A stretch of 64,000 nucleotides of DNA from Blastomonas sp. SL216 (lineage in GTDB: Bacteria; Pseudomonadota; Alphaproteobacteria; Sphingomonadales; Sphingomonadaceae), in assembly GCA_026625625.1 (NCBI GenBank), contig CP113055.1, forward strand, positions 2,897,001 to 2,961,000, read 5' to 3'. Each line of letters starts with the position of its first letter. Position 1 is the first letter of the stretch. Made by a program: the position numbers and the translations under genes. This document shows, piece after piece, positions 8,758 through 19,788 of this stretch. Under the pieces are notes generated by a model. The model saw only the letters and a list, made by a program, of their open reading frames with translations, was not told the origin of the DNA and made no database searches.

Positions 8758-10089
8758 TCAGCCTCGCGGTTGCTTCTCGGGGGCGCGCCTGCCCCGGAGT
8801 GCGATGGTGCGGATCGCCACGAACAGCATGCGGATGTCCTCGGGCTTGCATAGGAAAAAATGATGGATGCCCAGCCCGCTCATGCGCCGCAGGGCAACCG
8901 CATAAGCACATAGGCCAACCATATAAGACATCAAAACAAACCAGCAGAACTGGGCAAGGTTGCTGCTGTCGCCCAGCACGCCGAAGATGACAGCCAGGAA
9001 AATGACCGGAAGGAGCGAGAGATTCAGCGTCAGCACCGTGCCGCCCAGCCCCTTGATCAGCTCCTCGCAATTCCGGTTGAGGCTGAACGCCAGGGCCGCG
9101 GGCACCAGCGCGATCATCAGCCATGCCCCTGCGCGATAGCTTTCGCCATAGACCAGCGGCAGGATCATGGCGAGCACGGCAATCGAGGGCAGCGCAATGC
9201 TGATATAGACCAATGTCGTCAGCCTGAGCCGCTCGGCAATGCTCTGCCAATCCTGGCCCGTGCCTGCCTGGCTGCCGACCGCGCGGATATACATGGACTG
9301 AGTGAAGGCATCACCGGCGATGTGAATGACCTGCGCGAGCCCGGCGGCCACGAAATAGATGCCGACATGGAAGGGAGAGAAGAACAGCCCGACCAGGATC
9401 TTGTCGGCATTTTGAAGCAAACTCGACGAGACGACGGCCAGCCCGTATTTGCCGGAGTGGCGCAACGTCTCCCAGGCACGCAGCGGCTCAGGCGGCGCCT
9501 CGCCGACGGGCGCACCATGGCGGATAAGCGCCGCGCCGAGCGCGCAGCTGGTGAACACCGCGACGCAGAAGATGCCCAGCACCAATTGCGGGGAAGCACG
9601 GTCGAGCAGGAAGATCGCGGCCAGCAGCACGATCTGGACCACCGAGGTGATCAGGCGCAGCATGCCAAAGCCGGTTATATTGGCACGGCCAAGCTCGATC
9701 TGCGTCTGATAGGCGTTGGTGACCGACAAGGGCACGATCAGCGCAGCGATGATGGTCAGCGATGCGCTGGATTGCAGCGATCCCCATATCTGGAAGGCCG
9801 ACACGGCGAGCCACGCAGCACCAAAGCCGATCAAGGCAATCACCGCGATATAGCGATAAACGAACGCGTAGATGACCTTCGCCGGATAGGTCGGCGTCGC
9901 TGCGAGCCGGGACAGATAGATATGCGTTCCCCAGGGAACGACATTGGCCGTGAAAAGCGCGATCGTCTGGCACAGCGCGACGGTTCCCCGGTCGCTGGGC
10001 GGCAGAGCGCGGGCAGTGAGGATGCCGACGATGAAACTGAGCGCAACCAGCAGTATGTTCTGCCCGAGCAGGCGTACCAACTGCCGCAT
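8758..10089 (-). CDS. Wzx-like polysaccharide flippase (MOP superfamily)
   Basis: The 443-residue protein has about twelve predicted membrane helices and starts with a short basic N-terminus (MRQLVRLLGQN) leading into TM1, as in RfbX/Wzx proteins. The segment YGLAVVSSSLLQNADKILVG, at the start of the second half, is typical of this family. It should flip the undecaprenyl-linked repeat unit across the inner membrane for polymerisation by the adjacent Wzy-like protein. The next gene starts 1 base after its stop. The substrate range cannot be inferred. Confidence 0.82.
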   Translation of the reverse strand: MRQLVRLLGQNILLVALSFIVGILTARALPPSDRGTVALCQTIALFTANVVPWGTHIYLSRLAATPTYPAKVIYAFVYRYIAVIALIGFGAAWLAVSAFQIWGSLQSSASLTIIAALIVPLSVTNAYQTQIELGRANITGFGMLRLITSVVQIVLLAAIFLLDRASPQLVLGIFCVAVFTSCALGAALIRHGAPVGEAPPEPLRAWETLRHSGKYGLAVVSSSLLQNADKILVGLFFSPFHVGIYFVAAGLAQVIHIAGDAFTQSMYIRAVGSQAGTGQDWQSIAERLRLTTLVYISIALPSIAVLAMILPLVYGESYRAGAWLMIALVPAALAFSLNRNCEELIKGLGGTVLTLNLSLLPVIFLAVIFGVLGDSSNLAQFCWFVLMSYMVGLCAYAVALRRMSGLGIHHFFLCKPEDIRMLFVAIRTIALRGRRAPEKQPRG

Positions 10090-10228
10090 AATCCGAAAGG
10101 CCTTCCACTGTTTGCACGCCCGAAAGCCGCTCGCCGCCGCTCGAGAATCAGCTTGATGTTACGCAGATTCGAGGCCATTAGGCGGCCAAATCAGGCGCCC
10201 GCTGTCGCCAAAAAGGTTAGGGATTGCA

Positions 10229-10996
10229 ATGGGGTTTTTTAGGTCACTGGGATACCTTGCGGTGGAATGCGGGATCGATCCGCGGCGCTTCGGAAACCTC
10301 CTGTATCTGCCGAAACTCTGGAAGGACGCCAACACCTTCCGCGCGCAAGGCGGCAGCATTGACAATTACTGGCCCTTTCTTGACGATTACAAGCAGTCGG
10401 CGGGCAGCGACCGGGGCCATTATTTCCATCAGGACCTGCTGGTGGCCTCTTTGATCCACGAAAACAACCCCAAAAGGCATGTCGACATCGGTTCGCGCGT
10501 CGACGGCTTCATCGCGCATGTCGCATCGTACCGCACCATCGAGATGCTCGATATCCGTCCGATGCCGCCCTCGGTTCACAAGAACATCGTCTACGTCCAG
10601 GCCGATCTCATGGAACCGGGCGTCGTGAACGCGGTGCGCGCGGACTCCGTCTCGTGCCTGCACGCCATCGAGCATTTCGGCCTGGGTCGCTATGGGGACG
10701 TGATCGACCCCAAGGGCCATATCACCGGCTTCCGCAACATCTGGTCGATGGTGGAGCCCGGCGGCCGGCTGTACATTGCCTTCCCGATCGGCATCGAAAC
10801 CATCGTCCGTTTCAATGCGCAGCGGACCTTTGGCCGGAGTGAGGTCTTCAACTGGTTCGACAAGAAGGATTACGAACTGGAGCGTTTCGACTTTGTCGAC
10901 GATGCCGGCGACCTTCACACCCAGAAGGACGTTGACGCGGCCATCTCGGTCCAGAACGGCTGCGGGATCTATACCTTCCGCAAGCTGGAAGGCTGA
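10229..10996 (+). CDS. DUF268 family protein
   Basis: The 255-residue protein matches the DUF268 family. These proteins have a methyltransferase-like core but no proven function. Visible features are the segment RHVDIGSRVDGF, the strand-2 end IEMLDIRP, and SCLHAIEHFGLGRYGDVIDP, which recalls the motif after the SAM pocket in class I methyltransferases. There is no classical GxGxG, so SAM binding is uncertain. It is the only plus-strand gene within the polysaccharide locus and is divergent from wzx. The start at 10229 has an AGG-rich stretch upstream. A role in decorating or assembling the glycan is inferred from location only. Confidence 0.82.
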   Translation: MGFFRSLGYLAVECGIDPRRFGNLLYLPKLWKDANTFRAQGGSIDNYWPFLDDYKQSAGSDRGHYFHQDLLVASLIHENNPKRHVDIGSRVDGFIAHVASYRTIEMLDIRPMPPSVHKNIVYVQADLMEPGVVNAVRADSVSCLHAIEHFGLGRYGDVIDPKGHITGFRNIWSMVEPGGRLYIAFPIGIETIVRFNAQRTFGRSEVFNWFDKKDYELERFDFVDDAGDLHTQKDVDAAISVQNGCGIYTFRKLEG

Positions 10997-11040
10997 GCAG
11001 GCAGCGGGCGCAGCAGTTCCCGTTGCCCCGCGCTGCCTGC
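10997..11040. repeat. Inverted repeat (10-bp arms) just after the DUF268 gene
   Basis: GCAGGCAGCG at 10997-11006 is matched exactly by its reverse complement CGCTGCCTGC at 11031-11040, with a 24-base loop. It begins at the base after the TGA of the DUF268 gene, so it may form a 3' end hairpin. No T-run follows, so it is not a classical intrinsic terminator. Confidence 0.5.
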
Positions 11041-11229
11041 CGCGTGACGTAACGCTACCCCCGATATGTGTCCGCTTGGTCGGGCACCGCTCGGCCTGTT
11101 GAGCAGCGGCCCCGAATTCCTGCCATGCGCGCAAATGGCTCAGGTGCCCTGATGGTGCCATTGGCGAACCGTCGAGCTTGAACGGGCCGGGCTGCAGATG
11201 CCCTAGGCCTCAGATATCAGGCTGCCCGA

Positions 11230-11952
11230 TCAGGCTCCAGGTTTCTGGACGAAGACAAAGACATTGCCGAACAGGGCATTGGGCAGCACGTGCGAGGCGA
11301 TTTCGGAAATCCGGAAGACCGCCTTGCTGCCAAAATAATAGGCCGGGTCGCATTTGAAGACGAAGGACTGGTTCCTGTAGCCGGCAAATGCCCTTCCGAT
11401 ATCGCCCAGGGTATTCATCTTGTAGGTCGTCGGAAAGACATCCCGCTCCTGCCGGTCAGGCTGGACGAATTTCAGCGCCGCGCTGTGCTTCCTGTTCGGG
11501 ACCATCTGCGCGACCAGACTGGCCATATGGAACTTGTGCGGCGTCCGGGCACACATCCAGCCACCGGGCTTGAGCACGCGGTTGATTTCCCGGACAAAGG
11601 AGTCAGGGTTCGCCACATGCTCCAGAACATAATCCGAAATGATCAGGTCAACCGAGCTGTCCTCGACCGGAATGCGCTCCATGGTCATGATAAGGCACTC
11701 GTCAGCTGCCTTGTTTTCCATCACCGCAGGATCGACATCGGCGGCGATGACCTTGGCAACCTTGCCCTTCATCAACCGCAGGTCGCGGCGGAATGCCAGT
11801 GGATCGTCCTCGAACCAGCCTGCGCGTCCAGCCCCGAGGTCCAGCACGGTCATGTCTGGACGGATCAGGCTGTTGACCCGAGCATAGAAATCGATCGTGC
11901 TGTCACTGGCACTGAAACCACCAGGCAAATCGATATGCGGATCAAATACCAC
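11230..11952 (-). CDS. Class I SAM-dependent methyltransferase (Methyltransf_11)
   Basis: The 240-residue protein has motif I VLDLGAGRAGWF (about residues 36-47), the acidic residue in IAADVDP, and motif IV/post-I SDYVLEHVANP, followed by LKPGGWMCARTP. This is a standard Methyltransf_11 arrangement. It lies alone between the DUF268 gene (tail to tail) and the UDP-glucuronate decarboxylase gene. Its substrate is unknown; modification of the polysaccharide is likely from context. Confidence 0.85.
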   Translation of the reverse strand: MVFDPHIDLPGGFSASDSTIDFYARVNSLIRPDMTVLDLGAGRAGWFEDDPLAFRRDLRLMKGKVAKVIAADVDPAVMENKAADECLIMTMERIPVEDSSVDLIISDYVLEHVANPDSFVREINRVLKPGGWMCARTPHKFHMASLVAQMVPNRKHSAALKFVQPDRQERDVFPTTYKMNTLGDIGRAFAGYRNQSFVFKCDPAYYFGSKAVFRISEIASHVLPNALFGNVFVFVQKPGA

Positions 11953-12090
11953 TAGGGCCTCCTGCCGGATGAAATCGGGATCAAGGTCTCTCCATTACCC
12001 CACTTGGCCGACCGACTGGGGTATAATCAACCTGCCATCCCCTTGCCCCGGCTCATGGCGGAGGCGCGGGGGCGAGCCAGGTCACGTCGA

Positions 12091-13047
12091 TCAGTCAAAG
12101 AACCTGCGGAAATAGGCGATGGTCTCCAGCAGTCCTTCGCGCAGCTGCACCTTCGGTTCCCAACCCAGCAATTCGCGCGCCTTGGTAATGTCAGGCTTGC
12201 GCTGCGTCGGATCGTCCTGCGGCAGCGGCTTGAACAGCAGCTTGGACTTGGCCCCGGTCAGTTCCAGAACCAGCTCTGCCAGTTCGCGGATGGTGAATTC
12301 GACCGGGTTACCGATGTTGATCGGGCCCGTCACTTCGGGCGGCGAATCCATCAGCTTGAGGAAACCGTCGATCAGGTCCGAATAGAAGCAGAACGAGCGC
12401 GACTGCGAGCCGTCACCGTACATGGTGATATCCTCGCCGGCGAGCGCCTGCATGATGAAGTTGGACACGACCCGGCCATCGGCAGGATGCATCCGCGGGC
12501 CATAGGTGTTGAAGATGCGCACCACCTTGATCTCGAGATCGTGCTGGCGATGATAATCGAAGAACAGCGTTTCAGCGCAGCGCTTGCCTTCGTCATAACA
12601 GGACCGGATGCCGATCGGGTTCACGTTGCCCCAATATTCTTCCGGCTGGGGGTGCACCGACGGGTCGCCATAGACCTCGCTGGTGGAGGCCTGGAAGATC
12701 CGGCAGTTCAAGCGCTTGGCAAGGCCGAGCATGTTGATGGCACCATGCACGCTGGTCTTGGTGGTCTGCACCGGGTCGTGCTGATAATGAACGGGCGATG
12801 CCGGACAGGCCAGATTGAAGATCTGATCCACCTCGACATAGAGGGGGAAGCAGATGTCATGCCGCATGAATTCGAAACGCGGATGCCCGCTCAGGTGATC
12901 GATATTGCTCTTGTCGCCGGTGAAAAGGTTGTCGACACACAGGACCTCGTCGCCACGATCAAGCAGACGATCGATCAAGTGCGACCCCAGAAAACCCGCA
13001 CCGCCGGTAACAAGAATCCGCTTACGTCCAAAATACTGGCGGGTCAT
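12091..13047 (-). CDS. UDP-glucuronate decarboxylase (UDP-xylose synthase)
   Basis: The 318-residue protein closely follows the UXS family of extended SDRs, which convert UDP-glucuronate to UDP-xylose with NAD recycled. Motifs seen: [10 protein letters not shown] (14-23), [13 protein letters not shown] (78-89), STSEVYGDP (121-129), SCYDEGKR with catalytic Tyr151 and Lys155, and NTYGPRM. The short form lacks any N-terminal membrane anchor, as usual in bacteria. The substrate comes from Ugd, encoded about 4 kb upstream on the same strand, so UDP-GlcA and UDP-xylose can both be made here. Confidence 0.95.
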   Translation of the reverse strand: MTRQYFGRKRILVTGGAGFLGSHLIDRLLDRGDEVLCVDNLFTGDKSNIDHLSGHPRFEFMRHDICFPLYVEVDQIFNLACPASPVHYQHDPVQTTKTSVHGAINMLGLAKRLNCRIFQASTSEVYGDPSVHPQPEEYWGNVNPIGIRSCYDEGKRCAETLFFDYHRQHDLEIKVVRIFNTYGPRMHPADGRVVSNFIMQALAGEDITMYGDGSQSRSFCFYSDLIDGFLKLMDSPPEVTGPINIGNPVEFTIRELAELVLELTGAKSKLLFKPLPQDDPTQRKPDITKARELLGWEPKVQLREGLLETIAYFRRFFD

Positions 13048-13126
13048 GCGCCATTTCCTTTATTGATGCTCATAAAACGTAATGAAGAACCTGGATCGAC
13101 ATGGTCCAGACACTCCCATGGGCTCA

Positions 13127-14079
13127 TCAGGCTGTCGCGCCGCTTTGCACGCGGTTCTGGAGGAACCACTCGTAAGTGCTGGCAATACCATCCGCGAGCT
13201 CGATCCGCGGTGCCCAGCCCATGCCGCGCAGCTTGTCGGCGCTCATCAGCTTGCGCGGCGTGCCGTCGGGCTTGGTTTCATCCTTCACGATCGGCCCGGC
13301 AAAGCCCACCGTGTCGCACACCATGCGCGCCAGGTCATAGATCGTGATATCCTCGCCCGACCCGACATTGACGTGCACCGCGTCCGAATAGTTCTGCAGC
13401 AGATACACGCACGCACTGGCGCAATCATCGGCGTGGAGGAATTCGCGGCGCGGGGTGCCGGTGCCCCAGATGGTGATATCCTCGGCGCCGGAGAGCTTGG
13501 CTTCATGCGCCTTGCGGATGAGCGCAGGCAGCACATGGCTGCTGTTGAGATCGAAATTGTCGCCGGGGCCGTACAGGTTGGTCGGCATGGCCGAGATATA
13601 GTCGCGGCCATGCTGGCGGCGATAGGCCTGGCACAGCTTGATGCCCGCGATCTTGGCGACCGCATACCATTCGTTGGTCGGCTCCAGCGGCCCGGTCAGC
13701 AGCGCCTCTTCGACGATCGGCTGATCGGCCAGCTTGGGATAGATGCAGCTCGAGCCCAGGAACAGCAGGCGGTTCACATCGGCCCGGTGCGCTGCTTCGA
13801 TAACGTTCGACGCAATCGCCAGATTGTCGAACAGGAAATCAGCAGGATAGGTGTCATTGGCCAGGATGCCGCCGACCTTGGCCGCTGCCACCACGATCGC
13901 ATCGGGGCGTTGCTGCGCGATCCACTGCCGGGTTGCGGCCTGGTCGATCAGGTCCAGTTCGGCGCGCGATGCCGTCAGGACTTCGCAGTCGATCTGCTCA
14001 AGCTGGCGCACGATGGCGCCGCCGACCATCCCGCGATGGCCGGCAACGAATACGCGCTTTCCCGACAGGTCGAAATGCA

Positions 14080-14080
<1 letters not shown>
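13127..14080 (-). CDS. fcl: GDP-L-fucose synthase
   Basis: The 317-residue epimerase/reductase converts GDP-4-keto-6-deoxymannose to GDP-L-fucose with NADPH. Visible motifs are VAGHRGMVGGA (12-22), LGSSCIYPK (108-116) with the conserved cysteine, and NEWYAVAK (136-143) with catalytic Tyr139 and Lys143. The ATG at 14080-14078 shares one base with the TGA stop of gmd (14082-14080), so the two are translationally coupled. I preferred this ATG over the TTG codon immediately before it. Confidence 0.95.
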
Positions 14081-15213
<1,133 letters not shown>

Positions 15214-15313
15214 TTAGCGGCTGGCATTCCCGGTTTCAAGCACTTGTGCTGTACCGACAGCAGCCCCCCGCCCATTGCGTTTGCCCCGTCAAACCGGACG
15301 ACCGCCGACCCCC

Positions 15314-16609
15314 TTATTTTGCACCAAACCCATTGAGCATGACCATGATGGTCCGAAACACGATGAGCACATCAAGCCAGTACGAGAAGTTCTTGATATA
15401 ATAAAAGTCGAACTGAAGCTTGGCGCTGATGTCGTCAAGATTGGTCACATGGCCCTGATTGACCTGTGCCCAGCCGGTAATGCCCGGGCGGACGATATGC
15501 CGGTAGGAATAGAAAGGCAGCTCGCCTTCATACCATTCCGACAGCGCAATCGCCTCGGGCCGCGGACCGATCCAGCTCATTTCGCCCCGCAGGACGTTGA
15601 ACAGCTGCGGCAGCTCGTCGATGCGCGTACGACGCAGGAAGCGGCCGAGCCGGGTAATGCGGTCATCGTCCTTCTTGGTCATCGCCGCATCGCGGGCATC
15701 GGCCTTCTTGGCAGGGTCCTCGCAGCGCATCGTACGGAACTTGATCACCTTGAAGGGCGTGCCGCGATAGCCCATGCGCGATTGCAGGAACAGCGCCGGG
15801 CCGGGCGATTCGAGCCGGATGGCAATCGCCACCAGCGCCATCGGCAGCGCCAGGAACGGCAGCAGCAGCAAGGTCACGATCACATCGACCGCGCGCTTGG
15901 TCCGCGCATAGTTCAGGCTGGGCAGCAGCGAGCCGAACATGTTCTCCGACATGTGCTCGATTCGCACCTTGCCGGTCAGGCTCTCCAGAACCTGCTTGTA
16001 GTGATAGACCGGAATGCCGCGCAGCGTCGCCTCGGCAATGGCCCGCTCCCAATCGTCGCAATGGTCATGATGCAGGTCGGCCACCAGAATGGCACGCTTG
16101 GCGCGCGGGACCGAGGGTGCGCTGAGCAGCGCGGTATCCAGCCCGTCGACGCCATTGAGCTGCGCGACGCGTCCGCCCGGCACGACGAAAAGTTCAAAGC
16201 CGATCTGCCGCTCGGCGAGCACCGAAACCAGAATCTGCACGCCGGTGGTGGCGGCAAAATTGATCAGCAGGATGGTCGCGCTATACGGAAAACGGCCCAT
16301 CAGGATGACAGCCGCCACCGCGCCATAGCTGATGGCATAGGTGGGCAGGATGTAGCTGAGCTGGCTGGTACCGGGAAAAGCGGTCACCCGATGCGCCATG
16401 AAATAGGCGGCAAAGGTCGCGATGCTCGCCCCGACCAGCGTGTTGAAGCCGGTATGGCTTCGCATGATCAGCAGCGGGTTTTCGTTGAAATAGATCAGGA
16501 CCGGCAAAAAGACGGCCAGAGCCAGCGCGATGATTGTCTGCAACCGCAGCGAACGGACAGCCGCAAAGCCGACGGTGGAGCGCTGAGCCTGCCTGGTGGC
16601 CATCAACAT
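15314..16609 (-). CDS. Polyprenyl-phosphate sugar phosphotransferase (WcaJ/PssY-like)
   Basis: The 431-residue protein has about four membrane helices in residues 25-135, a soluble linker, and a C-terminal bacterial sugar transferase domain. That domain opens with KRAVDVIVTLLLLP and includes SPGPALFLQSRMGYRG, FKVIKFRTMR, RTRIDELPQLFNVLRGEMSWIGPRP (split by the family's DELPQ-N motif) and GITGWAQVNQ. It should transfer sugar-1-phosphate from a nucleotide sugar to undecaprenyl phosphate, starting the repeat unit. The first sugar (glucose, galactose or other) cannot be told. It is the initiating enzyme for the locus. Confidence 0.93.
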   Translation of the reverse strand: MLMATRQAQRSTVGFAAVRSLRLQTIIALALAVFLPVLIYFNENPLLIMRSHTGFNTLVGASIATFAAYFMAHRVTAFPGTSQLSYILPTYAISYGAVAAVILMGRFPYSATILLINFAATTGVQILVSVLAERQIGFELFVVPGGRVAQLNGVDGLDTALLSAPSVPRAKRAILVADLHHDHCDDWERAIAEATLRGIPVYHYKQVLESLTGKVRIEHMSENMFGSLLPSLNYARTKRAVDVIVTLLLLPFLALPMALVAIAIRLESPGPALFLQSRMGYRGTPFKVIKFRTMRCEDPAKKADARDAAMTKKDDDRITRLGRFLRRTRIDELPQLFNVLRGEMSWIGPRPEAIALSEWYEGELPFYSYRHIVRPGITGWAQVNQGHVTNLDDISAKLQFDFYYIKNFSYWLDVLIVFRTIMVMLNGFGAK

Positions 16610-16796
16610 GTCCCGAGCTCTCGATGCATTGGGTTAACCTCCGGCGGATGGCCGGAAGCGTTGCGATGCGATGCGACCCGCGTGCAAAACGAAGGTCGCC
16701 GTTTGCCACTTAATTTGGTGCAATGCAACAAACCAGTGCAACAATTTTGGCGCAGGTCAGACCGTATCGCCTGCCATCACCGTATTTGCGCCGCTA

Positions 16797-18098
16797 TCAG
16801 CGTCCGACGCTGGCATATTCGAAGCCGGCGGCCTTCATCTGCTCGGGCTTGTAGATGTTGCGCAGGTCGACCAGCGTGTTGCCGCGCATGGTCTTGAGGA
16901 CGCGGGGCAGGTCGAGCGCGCGGAACACGTCCCATTCGGTGACGATCACCGCGCAATCGGCGTCCTGCAACGCTTCATAGCTGCCTTGCGCCATCTCGAC
17001 ATCGGGCATCAGCGCGGCGGCGGCCTCCATGCCCTCGGGGTCGAACGCGGTCACGTGCGCCCCTGCATCGACCAGCCCCTGCGCGATCACGATCGCGGGC
17101 GCATCGCGCATGTCATCGGTATTGGGCTTGAACGTCAGGCCCAGCAGCGCGATGCGCTTGCCCTCGACGCTGCCGCCCATCGCCGCGATCACCTTGCGCG
17201 CCATTGCGCGCTTGCGCAGGTCGTTGACCCGCACCACGGCTTCCACGATCTGCAGCGGCGCCTCATGGTCCTGCGCGGTCTTCATCAGCGCCAGCGTGTC
17301 CTTGGGGAAGCAGCTGCCGCCATAGCCCGGCCCTGCGTGCAGGAACTTCGACCCGATCCGGCCATCGAGCCCGATCCCGCGCGAGACGTCCTGGACGTTG
17401 GCCCCCACCTTCTCGCACAGATCGGCCATCTCGTTGATGAAGGTGATCTTGGTCGCCAGGAACGCGTTGGCGGCATATTTGATCACTTCCGACGTGCGGC
17501 GCGAGACGAACAGGATCGGCGATTCGTTGAGGAACAGCGGCTGGTAGATCTCGCGCATGTAATCGCGCGCCCATTCGGTCTCGGTGCCCACGACGATGCG
17601 GTCGGGCCGCTTGAAATCGCCGATCGCGGCACCCTCGCGCAGGAATTCGGGGTTCGAGACGACCTCGAAATCGGCATCCGGCGCGGCCTGGCGGATGATC
17701 TTCTCGACCTCGTCGCCGGTGCCCACCGGCACGGTCGACTTGGTGACGACGACGCAGCGTTTGCGGATCGACAAGCCGATCTCGCGCGCGGCATCGCGCA
17801 CATAGCTCAGGTCCGCAAAGCCATCGCCCCGGCGCGAAGGCGTGCCCACCGCGATGAACACCGCATCGGCATCAGCGACGCTCGTCGGCAGATCGGTCGA
17901 AAACGACAGCCGCCCAGCCTTCACATTGGCCGCCACCAGATTGTCCAGCCCCGGCTCGTAAATCGGCATCACGCCCGCCAGCAGCGACGCGATCTTCGCC
18001 GGATCCTTGTCCACGCACACCACGTCATGCCCGAAATCCGCAAAACAGGCGCCAGACACCAGGCCTACATAGCCCGAACCAATCATCGCAATCTTCAT
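16797..18098 (-). CDS. ugd: UDP-glucose 6-dehydrogenase
   Basis: The 433-residue protein oxidises UDP-glucose to UDP-glucuronate using 2 NAD. The Rossmann motif MIGSGYVGL lies at residues 5-13, TKSTVPVGTG at 119-128, and the catalytic cysteine is Cys263 in GYGGSCFPKDT. The length is typical of the 430-residue Ugd/TuaD class. It is the outermost minus-strand gene of the polysaccharide locus and feeds the UDP-xylose synthase at 12.1-13.0 kb. It is divergent from the arabinose-type operon on the plus strand. Confidence 0.96.
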   Translation of the reverse strand: MKIAMIGSGYVGLVSGACFADFGHDVVCVDKDPAKIASLLAGVMPIYEPGLDNLVAANVKAGRLSFSTDLPTSVADADAVFIAVGTPSRRGDGFADLSYVRDAAREIGLSIRKRCVVVTKSTVPVGTGDEVEKIIRQAAPDADFEVVSNPEFLREGAAIGDFKRPDRIVVGTETEWARDYMREIYQPLFLNESPILFVSRRTSEVIKYAANAFLATKITFINEMADLCEKVGANVQDVSRGIGLDGRIGSKFLHAGPGYGGSCFPKDTLALMKTAQDHEAPLQIVEAVVRVNDLRKRAMARKVIAAMGGSVEGKRIALLGLTFKPNTDDMRDAPAIVIAQGLVDAGAHVTAFDPEGMEAAAALMPDVEMAQGSYEALQDADCAVIVTEWDVFRALDLPRVLKTMRGNTLVDLRNIYKPEQMKAAGFEYASVGR

Positions 18099-18345
18099 GT
18101 CAGGATAAGCTCCACACCCTGCTCTCGAGTGGCAAGCGCCCTAAGCGAGTAGGCCTGCAACGTCAAATTGCGAATATCGGGCGCGGCGCGGGCGCGATGG
18201 CCCTCGGTTCGCCGCCGGACGCAGCGCCCGGATCAGAGTCGCGAGGCCACAAGAAGCAAGTTGTTAACCATATTTAAGCCTTCGTGCACTTAGATGGCGG
18301 CGATCAGCAGGCCTGCGCGAAGCTTGGCGCGGCATGGGGGTAATG

Positions 18346-19788
18346 ATGAGCATCGCCAACTGGAATCCTGCCAAGCTGACGCTCGTGGTGGATCTCGACG
18401 ATACGCTGATCCGCACCGATACCCTGCTCGAGAATTTCTGGGCCGCCTGGTCAGTGCAATGGCACACGCCGCTGGAGGCGTTGCGTACGCTTTTCAGGGG
18501 GCGGGTCGCGCTCAAGCAGAAGCTGGGCGAGATCAGCCGGATCGATCCTGCACGCCTGCCCTATAACCCCGAAGTGCTCGAGATGATCGAGCAATGGCGC
18601 GAACGCGGCGGCCGGGTGGCGCTGGTGACGGGGGCGACACAGGCCATGGCCGATGCGGTGGCCGGACATCTGGGCCTGTTCGACTGCGCTTATGGTTCGT
18701 CCGACGGCATCAACCTCACTGGCAGCCGGAAGGCGGCCTTGCTCGAGGAGAAATTCGGGCCGGCGGGATATAGCTATATCGGCGATGCTCCGGCCGACTT
18801 TGCGGTATGGCAGGGTGCAGCCGCTGCCGTGACCATCAACCCCAGCAAGGCCTTTCAGGCGAAGGTCGAGGCGCTGGTTGCCGATGCGACGCACCTGCCT
18901 GCGCGCCGCGCGCACTTGCGCGATTATCTTGAAGCCATGCGGCCGCATCAGTGGCTGAAGAACGTGCTCGTCTTCCTGCCGATGCTCGCCGCGCACGCGC
19001 TGGACCTGGTGACGGCGCTGCAGGCGGTGCTCGCCTTTGTCGCGTTCAGCCTGGTCGCGTCTGCCACCTATATTCTCAACGACCTGCTCGACCTGTCAGC
19101 CGATCGCGCGCATCCGCGCAAGTGCCAGCGGCCCTTTGCCTCGGGTCGCGTGCGGCTGATCCACGGGACGTGGATGGTGCCCGCTCTGGGCGCGGCTGGC
19201 GCGCTCACGGCGCTTGCGGGCGGATTGCAGCTGTTCGGCGTGCTGCTGGTCTATGCCGTTGTCACGGTGCTCTATTCGGTGAAGCTCAAGCGCCTGGCGA
19301 TGGTCGATATCTGCACGCTGGCGGTGCTGTACACCCTGCGCGTCCTGGCAGGCAGCGCTGCCACCGCGATCCCCTCATCGCTCTGGCTGCTCGCCTTTTC
19401 GACCTTCTTCTTCTTTTCGCTCGCCGCGGTGAAGCGCTATGCCGAGCTGGTCGATGGCGCCGCATCGGGCAAGGTGATGGCCGCAGGGCGCGGCTATCAT
19501 GTCGACGACCGCGCCATTGTCGGCAATATCATGGTATCGTCGGGGCTGGTATCGGTGCTCGTGCTGGCGCTCTATGCCAATTCGGAGCCGGTGCAGATGC
19601 TGTACCGCCATCCCGAATTCCTCTGGGGGGTGTGCCTGGTGCTGCTGTTCTGGACCAACCGCGTCGCGCTGCTCACCCATCGCGGGCAGATGCATGACGA
19701 TCCGGTCGTCTTCGCTATGCGCGACCGGATCAGCCTGGCCTGCGGCGCGGTGGTGGGGCTGCTCGCACTAGCCGGAGCGGTGGCATGA
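18346..19788 (+). CDS. HAD-like phosphatase fused to UbiA prenyltransferase (polyprenyl-phosphate phosphoribosyltransferase type; NoeC-like)
   Basis: The protein has about 480 residues in two parts. Residues 1-185 are a HAD hydrolase: DLDDT (16-20) with both aspartates, VTGAT (94-98) and GDAPAD (146-151). From about residue 195 it is a UbiA-type membrane prenyltransferase with NDLLDLSAD (245-253), giving the N-D-x2-D-x3-D metal site, then about eight helices. The UbiA part resembles mycobacterial decaprenyl-phosphate 5-phosphoribosyltransferase (Rv3806c). The fused HAD domain could remove the 5-phosphate, a step done by a separate protein in mycobacteria; this is inference. I chose ATG 18346 because GGGGGT lies 4-5 bases upstream; ATGs at 18334 and 18343 are alternatives. 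It overlaps the next gene by 4 bases. Confidence 0.88.
   Translation: MSIANWNPAKLTLVVDLDDTLIRTDTLLENFWAAWSVQWHTPLEALRTLFRGRVALKQKLGEISRIDPARLPYNPEVLEMIEQWRERGGRVALVTGATQAMADAVAGHLGLFDCAYGSSDGINLTGSRKAALLEEKFGPAGYSYIGDAPADFAVWQGAAAAVTINPSKAFQAKVEALVADATHLPARRAHLRDYLEAMRPHQWLKNVLVFLPMLAAHALDLVTALQAVLAFVAFSLVASATYILNDLLDLSADRAHPRKCQRPFASGRVRLIHGTWMVPALGAAGALTALAGGLQLFGVLLVYAVVTVLYSVKLKRLAMVDICTLAVLYTLRVLAGSAATAIPSSLWLLAFSTFFFFSLAAVKRYAELVDGAASGKVMAAGRGYHVDDRAIVGNIMVSSGLVSVLVLALYANSEPVQMLYRHPEFLWGVCLVLLFWTNRVALLTHRGQMHDDPVVFAMRDRISLACGAVVGLLALAGAVA

Noticed and set aside
12022-12027. A perfect TATAAT hexamer on the plus strand
   Set aside because: No -35 hexamer lies at 16-18 bases upstream, and the transcript would run antisense into the UDP-xylose synthase gene.
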